From assembly GCA_027627225.1 (NCBI GenBank), contig CM051033.1, positions 52,071,410-52,135,409 on the forward strand: DNA of 64,000 nt, in the 5' to 3' direction. The notes below the pieces were generated by a model. It was not told the DNA's origin, did no database searches, and saw only the letters and a list, made by a program, of their open reading frames with translations. Shown piece by piece: positions 58,166 to 64,000 of this stretch. This DNA is from Congeria kusceri. Taxonomy: Eukaryota; Mollusca; Bivalvia; Myida; Dreissenidae. Position 1 is the first letter of the stretch. Each line of letters begins with the position of its first letter. The position numbers and the translations under genes were made by a program.

Positions 58166-58741
58166 TACCTCGTATAACAATTAACCGATTTACCGATCCT
58201 GAGTTGTTCATCAGTGATACCTGAATTACCTAAATAGTTCACATTGACATGTATAATTATTATAATACTTTATGAATTGGACTAGCACATTGAACTAACA
58301 GTAACAATCCAAGAAAATACTTGCAGTATTTAGAGAAACAGAAATGTAAGCGAATTAAAGACCGTGAAATATTATGATAACTAGTATAGAGTATTCACAG
58401 ATTTTACCTTCAAGAACATAAGCATTTTACGATTTCGCCTAAACAACGACAGTGTCGCCCTACACATTTACGTCAGTCAGAACGTTTATCAAATAACCAA
58501 AACCCGTACTCGTGCTTTCATCTCAAAAGTAATTGTATGTCATGAACGGGTGTCTTTGAGCACCGCTAATTTCAATGAAAATCATAAACTTTGCCCTGAC
58601 TAATTTTTCTATGAATAAAGTCACAAATGAAGCCGATTAATAAACGAATGTTAACTAGATCCTCACACATTGAACGACACCATTAATACTAAACGGAGTC
58701 CGTGTTTTGAACAACAATTAGCATTTTATTGCTTTGATCTT

Positions 58742-61700
58742 TTATATTTTGGAGCTGGAATCCTCCACCAAGTCTTTCAGTCTTAAATGACAAATGTTCT
58801 TAATTTCGTTCACACCAGCTACCGCTTCAGTTTTCGCATCGTTTTCCAATCGGCGTTTCAAACCTTGTATGATGGCGTCCTTTTTATTTTCTCGAGCGCA
58901 AATCACGAACGGAAATCCGAACTTCGATTTGTAACCTTCGTTAAGTTCCGACATGGTTCGTTGTTCTTCGGCAGTCAAAGTATCGAGTCCCGCCGCTTTA
59001 TGTTCTCGAACGGATTCTTGCGTGAGTCCGCCGGATTTCGACAGCTTTCCGGCGAGGTCCGGATACATTCGGATGACCCCTTCTTTACCTGAAATTGATA
59101 TGAATGATACAAAAAAAATTATTGATATTCATGCAACACATTTGGTAAAGGAACCATATTTCTACTATAAAACAACAGCAGTTGATCAAAAAATTAATAT
59201 TAATTCAATTTATAAATGCAAGTTTTTAAGGACATACTTAAAACTGTATGAACTATTATGAAGACTGCACAAAATGTTAGTACAAGAGGGCCATGGTGGC
59301 CCAAATGGCTCACCTGAATAACCACCCAAATACAAATACTTTGCTGTTGCAACAGGTTTTAATATATGTGATTTAAAGTTTGTGTGCCACAAAGATCTTA
59401 AATCATTCTTCTAGCTGATTAACTGGAATATTTCTTATAATTGTCTGGTAACCCTTGCATATCAACAATAAAACTCATGGTCAACTAAGGACTGGACAGA
59501 TACATCAAGTTTCGTAAAGATTGGATGAAAACCGTTTGATTTGGAGAGCCGAAACGGCCAAATTTTAGATAATTCAAGGGCGATAACTCCACAATTTGAC
59601 TGATTATCAAACTTGACCATGATATTTATTATAATCATCAAGTTTGGTGAAGATCAGATCAATACTGTTAGAGAGCGGAAACGAAAGTGGTCTGCCAACA
59701 GACCGACCAACCGACATAAGCAAACCAATATACCCAACCAGTTTTTCTTAATTTGTGAGTCATCTGGGGGTATAGCCCTTTTTCACGAACCCATTATTAA
59801 GATTTAAGATGTAAAAAAACATTGAGACTGTTCTGTTTTCAAAATGCTAATAATTTGAATTTTACTTAATACTTACCAACGCTAATTTAAGCATTCATTT
59901 TTTTTAATGATTTATTGATGACATACGAGGGGCATTTTTATGTTCGAAGAACATATAAACAATACACATCTGTGTCGAGACACACACTTATTTAATATAT
60001 ATCGTTAGCCTAAGTTCAGTACTTCTCCGATGCACAATTAACTTTTCCGTGGTGAAGGTTTTCCTCATGCGCGTTATCTCAGCTTTTCTGTACCACGTAG
60101 TTACCTATACGAACGCAAAAATGGCTAGCAATATGGACGACATTGTGTCAGAGCAAATAATGTATTGCACGATTCGAGCACGATTCGGCTCTCCTTCATC
60201 AGAAAATCATGCCGATTTGCAGAAAATTTACAGAGATGATGCTTTTCAGTATAGTACTGTTTGCATATGGGCTAAACGAATTAAAGAAGGACGAGAGTCG
60301 ACCGACAGTGAGCCACGGTTGGGGAGGCCGGTTACCGTGGTAACGGCGGAGAACATTGAAACCATCAGAAACTTGATTAAAGAAGATGCGGGCTATACAG
60401 TGCAACAATTAGCTGACATAAGTGGCATTCCTTCGTCAAGTGTTTTGAAGATTTTGCGTGAACAGCTTGAGCTACCAAGTGTGCGCCGGTTAGGTACACC
60501 ATTTACTGTCTGACGATCAGAAAGAAACGTGTGTTAGAATGGCATCAAAAGTCATTAAAACTTTTGATCATTGTGACCAGCGGCGGTAAAATTAAGTAGT
60601 TACTGGAGATGAGACCGAGATGAGACCTGGATCAACACTTTTGAACCAGAAATACAGTCAAAATATAAGGTTTGGATCGGATCCGATGATGCTAGACCGA
60701 TTATCGCACGGTGTAGTAAAACGTCAAAAGGTATTCTGTACGCGATTTGTTTCGACTACAAGGGCCCCGTTCTGCACATTCCAGATCCGAAAGGCTCATC
60801 CGTGACAGGAAACTTTTAGAAAGTTCATGTACGTTAAAAAGTGATAGATTTCTACCGGGAAAGGCGCCCACGCACAGTGGTACGCGCGCCTACCCACACA
60901 TCAGCTTCTGTACAGGACTTTTTGCAGTAATCAGGAGTCGGAACAATAGACCATCACCGTATAAACCAGGCCTAACCCCATATGACCTTAGAATGTTTCC
61001 AAAACTAAAGGATGACCTTGCGGGACGCCAGTTTGACTCGCGTAGCAGTATAGAGAGCGCCGTCTACCAGTGTCTACTGCATTTACCTAAAGGTGAGTAC
61101 CCTGCCGCCTTCCGGAAGGTGGTAGATCGCTGCAAAATGTGTGTGTAAGCAGGAGGGAAATATTTTGAAGGGCTCAACTAAGCAAAATAATACAGATAAG
61201 AATAAAACTCTGTCAAAATACTAAACTGAATTAAACGGAATGTCGCCACTGATACTGGAGTTGATGACAAAGGTGTATTTCAAGTGAATAACTGATGTAT
61301 TTCTGCAGTTACAAAACTTTTTAATATAATCTTTTACCAGAAAATCTAAAGTCCCTGATGACAAAGGCATATTTCAAGTATTAAGTGAATAACTTCTGTA
61401 GTTCTGAAGTTATAAAACTTTTGAATATAAACTTTAACCAGAAAATCTTTGACAAAGGTATATACTTCCAAGTTTCAAGTAAATCACTTATGTAGTGTTG
61501 AAGGTACAAAACATTTCAGTATACACTTACACAACAAAATTTAAGTGAAAAGGGGGCATAACTCTGTCAAAGTACATAATAGAATTATGGGGAATGTTGC
61601 CCCTGATACTGGCGTTGATGACAAAGGTATATTCCAAGTTTCAAGTGAATAATTAACGTAGTTTTGAAGCTACAAGACCTTTGAAAAAAACAATACAGAC

Positions 61701-62767
61701 GCGGACGACGAGGCGAGTAGGAAAGCTCACCTGTTCTTCGAATAGTCGATCTAAAAATGAAGTCGCTATCGTAGTAATAATCAATGTTTGCATTTTTTCA
61801 TTAAAAAGGGGCAATAACTCTATTGTTCCTTGTCCGATCTGGCCCATTATTGGTACCGTCCGAGAGTTTATGGTCATGCACAAACTGTGCAAGTTTTGTC
61901 AAGATTGGATAAAAAGTAAAGTATTTAGGGTGAGAACGAAAAATTGTTGACGGCATACGAACGACGTCGCTTGACGACGGAGGACGCAAGATGTCTCCTA
62001 TACCAATAGCTCACCGAGCACTTCGTGCTCAAGTGATTTAAAATATAAGCACATGTTCTTTTGCGAATTTGCAAGATCCTCAGACATAAAACGCAATATA
62101 TAATCTAATCTAAGTACCGGTCGGTGTTCGGTATAGAGGGAGTACACTGTAACAGTTTTGTTATGGCAGGTTTTACTGTGCTTGGAATTTTCTTTGGATT
62201 TCGGATTTGTTTATACTATTAAAAAGCATTCTATAGCTCATACTTCCCGCAAGGCATCCTATTCCCCACAAATGCTATGCAACTAATGAGTTGAACAGCA
62301 TAGTGAGGCAATTTCCCCTGTCTTCCATAACAAAATCTTTAAAAAATACTAGATCCAGACGGTGATCTGGATCACCACCAAAATCTAGCTTTAGGCTCAT
62401 TTGTTCATTTCCATCCTGCCTATCCCTCCCAGAAAATGCGAATCATGAAATAACTGTTTCCGTTAAGTTTCTAACTAACAAGCAAACAGACCAATCGACG
62501 CCGGCAAAAACACAACCACCTTGGCGGAGGTAACAATGTTAACATCACCCGAGAACGCTATGTCAAACACGTGTACCCACCCGACTGTGGAAGCTGGTCC
62601 AGGAACTCGCAGAACTTGGCGTGCAAATCGGACACTGAGATGAAAGGCCGTGCGCTCCAAGCGGCGCCGGCGACCAGGCGGCCGTGCTCAACGGCGCCCC
62701 CGAACCGCTGAACGAACTCCTCGTATCCCAGAGCGTTCAATTCCGTTATGCTGAGTTTCCTCGACAT
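58742..62767 (-). CDS. URAD: OHCU decarboxylase (URAD), right copy, two exons
   Basis: Exon 1 is 62581-62767 (ATG at 62765) and exon 2 is 58742-59088: the same lengths as the left copy, 177 residues, no stops or frame breaks. The junction reads PQSGKEGVIR, closer to the usual family sequence than the left copy's Cys. The catalytic-His position is again Tyr (RMYPDLAG). Other changes include GYEEFVQRF, VAGAAWS, LNEGYKS and ICAREN. The C-terminus is SKI, a poorer peroxisomal signal than SKM. Role as for the left copy: uric acid breakdown after 5-hydroxyisourate. Both copies being open suggests that they are, or recently were, under selection. Confidence 0.88.
59275..59805. repeat. Dispersed repeat in the URAD intron, right copy
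   Basis: Partner of 48735-49260, with a few deletions (about 59760-59790). Confidence 0.5.
59935..61181 (+). pseudogene. Mariner-like transposase relic, right copy
   Basis: Better preserved at the N-terminus: 60049-60513 is open through WAKRIKEGRESTDSEPRLGR, IKEDAGYTVQQLADISGIP and SSSVLKILREQLEL (HTH region). It then decays; the C-terminal part is readable to DRCKMCV, where a stop interrupts the terminal AGGKYFEGLN, ending at TAA 61179-61181. It lacks the MITE seen in the left copy. Present at the same place in both URAD introns, so it predates the duplication. Confidence 0.85.
61182..61690. repeat. Degenerate tandem repeat after the mariner relic, right copy
   Basis: Partner of 51019-51540 with rearranged unit order. 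Confidence 0.7.
62340..62550. repeat. Conserved interspersed repeat near URAD exon 1, right copy
   Basis: Partner of 52151-52370; contains CACCTTGGCGGAGGTAACAA. Confidence 0.5.
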
Positions 62768-63017
62768 GGGGGCGATTGCGTTTCTGAAATGTAAATACAA
62801 GTCGTGCGAGTATTGTGGATAATCTCTGCAATGTCGCATTTTAAGGACGCCAACACAATAAACGCTTCCACAAATGTCCATGATATGCAAATTAATCCGG
62901 ATAATTTTATCAAATCATTTCATTTGAATATCACGTGTTAAACGGTTAGCCTATTTTACACAAAAGAGCATTCGGTGACGCTTGTGACGTGTTTGTGGTA
63001 TTCGATAAATAGAAACC

Positions 63018-63090
63018 GACCCGGCTAGATCAGTTGGTAGAGCGCTGGACTACAAATCCGAGGTTCGCGGGTTCGATTCCCAGCCCGGCC
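63018..63090 (+). tRNA. tRNA-like sequence, probably degenerate (anticodon position ACA)
   Basis: Partner of 52841-52913 with changes in the acceptor (GACCCGG), D arm (GATC) and anticodon loop. Stem mismatches make function unlikely. Confidence 0.45.
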
Positions 63091-64000
63091 ACACAAACCT
63101 TTTTACCCAGGAATATGACTGAAATACTGTTGAATACGGCGAAAAATCCACACACAAAAATCGATGAATTGAAATGAATCCTTTAAAGTGCCTGTGTCGT
63201 CGAAAAATGGATTCCTTTTACCCGGTACACTATAAATGATATTATATATGATAGAAATGCGCTTTATAAAGGCATGTGCATGAAATAAATAAAACATAAT
63301 ATTATACACAATACGATATTTGATAAAAAATTAAGCAACTAAGTCCGAAAAATTAAAACACAAAGCAGGGATCGAACTCATGACGTAAGAGTCACACGAA
63401 AAAATGACAGTAGACCGCGCTTTAACCAGCTGCGCTATCATGCTTGGTAAGAAGTAGAGTGTAAACTGTGGTTATAGACAATAATCACACATATGACGTC
63501 AAAACGTAAACAAACAAACAAGACCCATATTATTAATTGATTTAAATTAAAATAATACGTGCACTGTTTTTTTGTAATTATATATACCCTTTTTTAACCA
63601 TTATTATAAGTCAGTATTAATATCTGAATTTCAGATTTTATTAAGAAATTGTCCCCCTTTTTCGATGACCTAGTCCATTTAACAATAGCTCGGGAGGTGA
63701 TTAAACTGTTCGTGGCAAAACCTTCTATTTGGGCAATAACGTAATAATACAAAAAGTATATATATCGTTCGTGCCAGTTAAGCTCACAGAGGTAGTGTCA
63801 CGCGGCGTCGTTGCGAAATAATAAAGGTGCGATACTCCATCAACTTGAGTGACGTCAAGGGTTGTTTAGAGACTTTATTAAATGGCATTAATTGACACTG
63901 ATGTGGCTTCGAAAACAATATGTGTATAAATAGTATGGCCCAAAACCCCGCAACATCGTATTAAATGTAATATTATTGACTCGATTAAACTTGATTTAAT

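Larger units (their letters stand above)
58175..64000. repeat. Segmental duplication, right copy (URAD unit, runs off the window)
   Basis: Matches 47525-53971. Its last bases equal those at about 53971, so the true right end is outside the window or close to it. Confidence 0.92.

Overview
The window looks like AT-rich nuclear DNA of an invertebrate animal, most likely a bivalve mollusc. The reasons are intron-split genes with GT-AG (and one GC-AG) junctions, secreted multi-domain C-type lectin genes, a dense load of diverse transposons and minisatellites, and dispersed repeats of a kind I associate with bivalve genomes. The species assignment is inference. No prokaryotic features (operons, Shine-Dalgarno sites, CRISPR) are present.

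Layout. 1-1588: diverged repeat DNA and a TIR-bounded element with a tRNA-like core. 1589-10704: one full-length but dead Ty3/gypsy LTR retrotransposon on the minus strand, with LTRs, PBS, PPT, target-site duplication, gag, pol, and an extra ORF in the env position that carries two C2H2 zinc fingers instead of an envelope. 10705-13634: repeats and the upstream region of the next gene. 13635-23849: a 12-exon plus-strand gene whose phases join without a break into a 579-residue secreted protein: signal peptide, SH3b-like module, Thr/Ser-rich mucin-like stretch, C-type lectin domain 1, short linker, C-type lectin domain 2. Its first intron holds a hAT-like element nested in the tRNA-core element, plus a foldback element. 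24950-26321: a relic of the last exon of a convergent minus-strand gene, with a MITE beside it.

29942-35499 is a decayed tandem copy of the lectin gene. 37797-45414 is the less damaged copy of the minus-strand gene, which I do not recognise (C-terminal membrane segment). So [lectin gene + convergent gene end] was duplicated as a unit. Within and beside this gene lie a 52-bp minisatellite, a repeat-encoded ORF with a signal-peptide-like start, a MITE, a strong 80-nt hairpin and a 100-bp minisatellite that contains an exon end.

47525-53971 and 58175-64000 are two copies of a second segmental duplication. Each carries a two-exon minus-strand URAD (OHCU decarboxylase, uric acid degradation) gene with a dead mariner transposon in its intron. 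Both copies have Tyr where the family has its catalytic His, and their C-terminal peroxisome-signal-like tripeptides differ. The second copy runs off the window end. Between them lies a nearly exact 604-bp tandem duplication.

All gene models were read by eye from splice signals, phase and paralogue comparison; no alignment or search was run.
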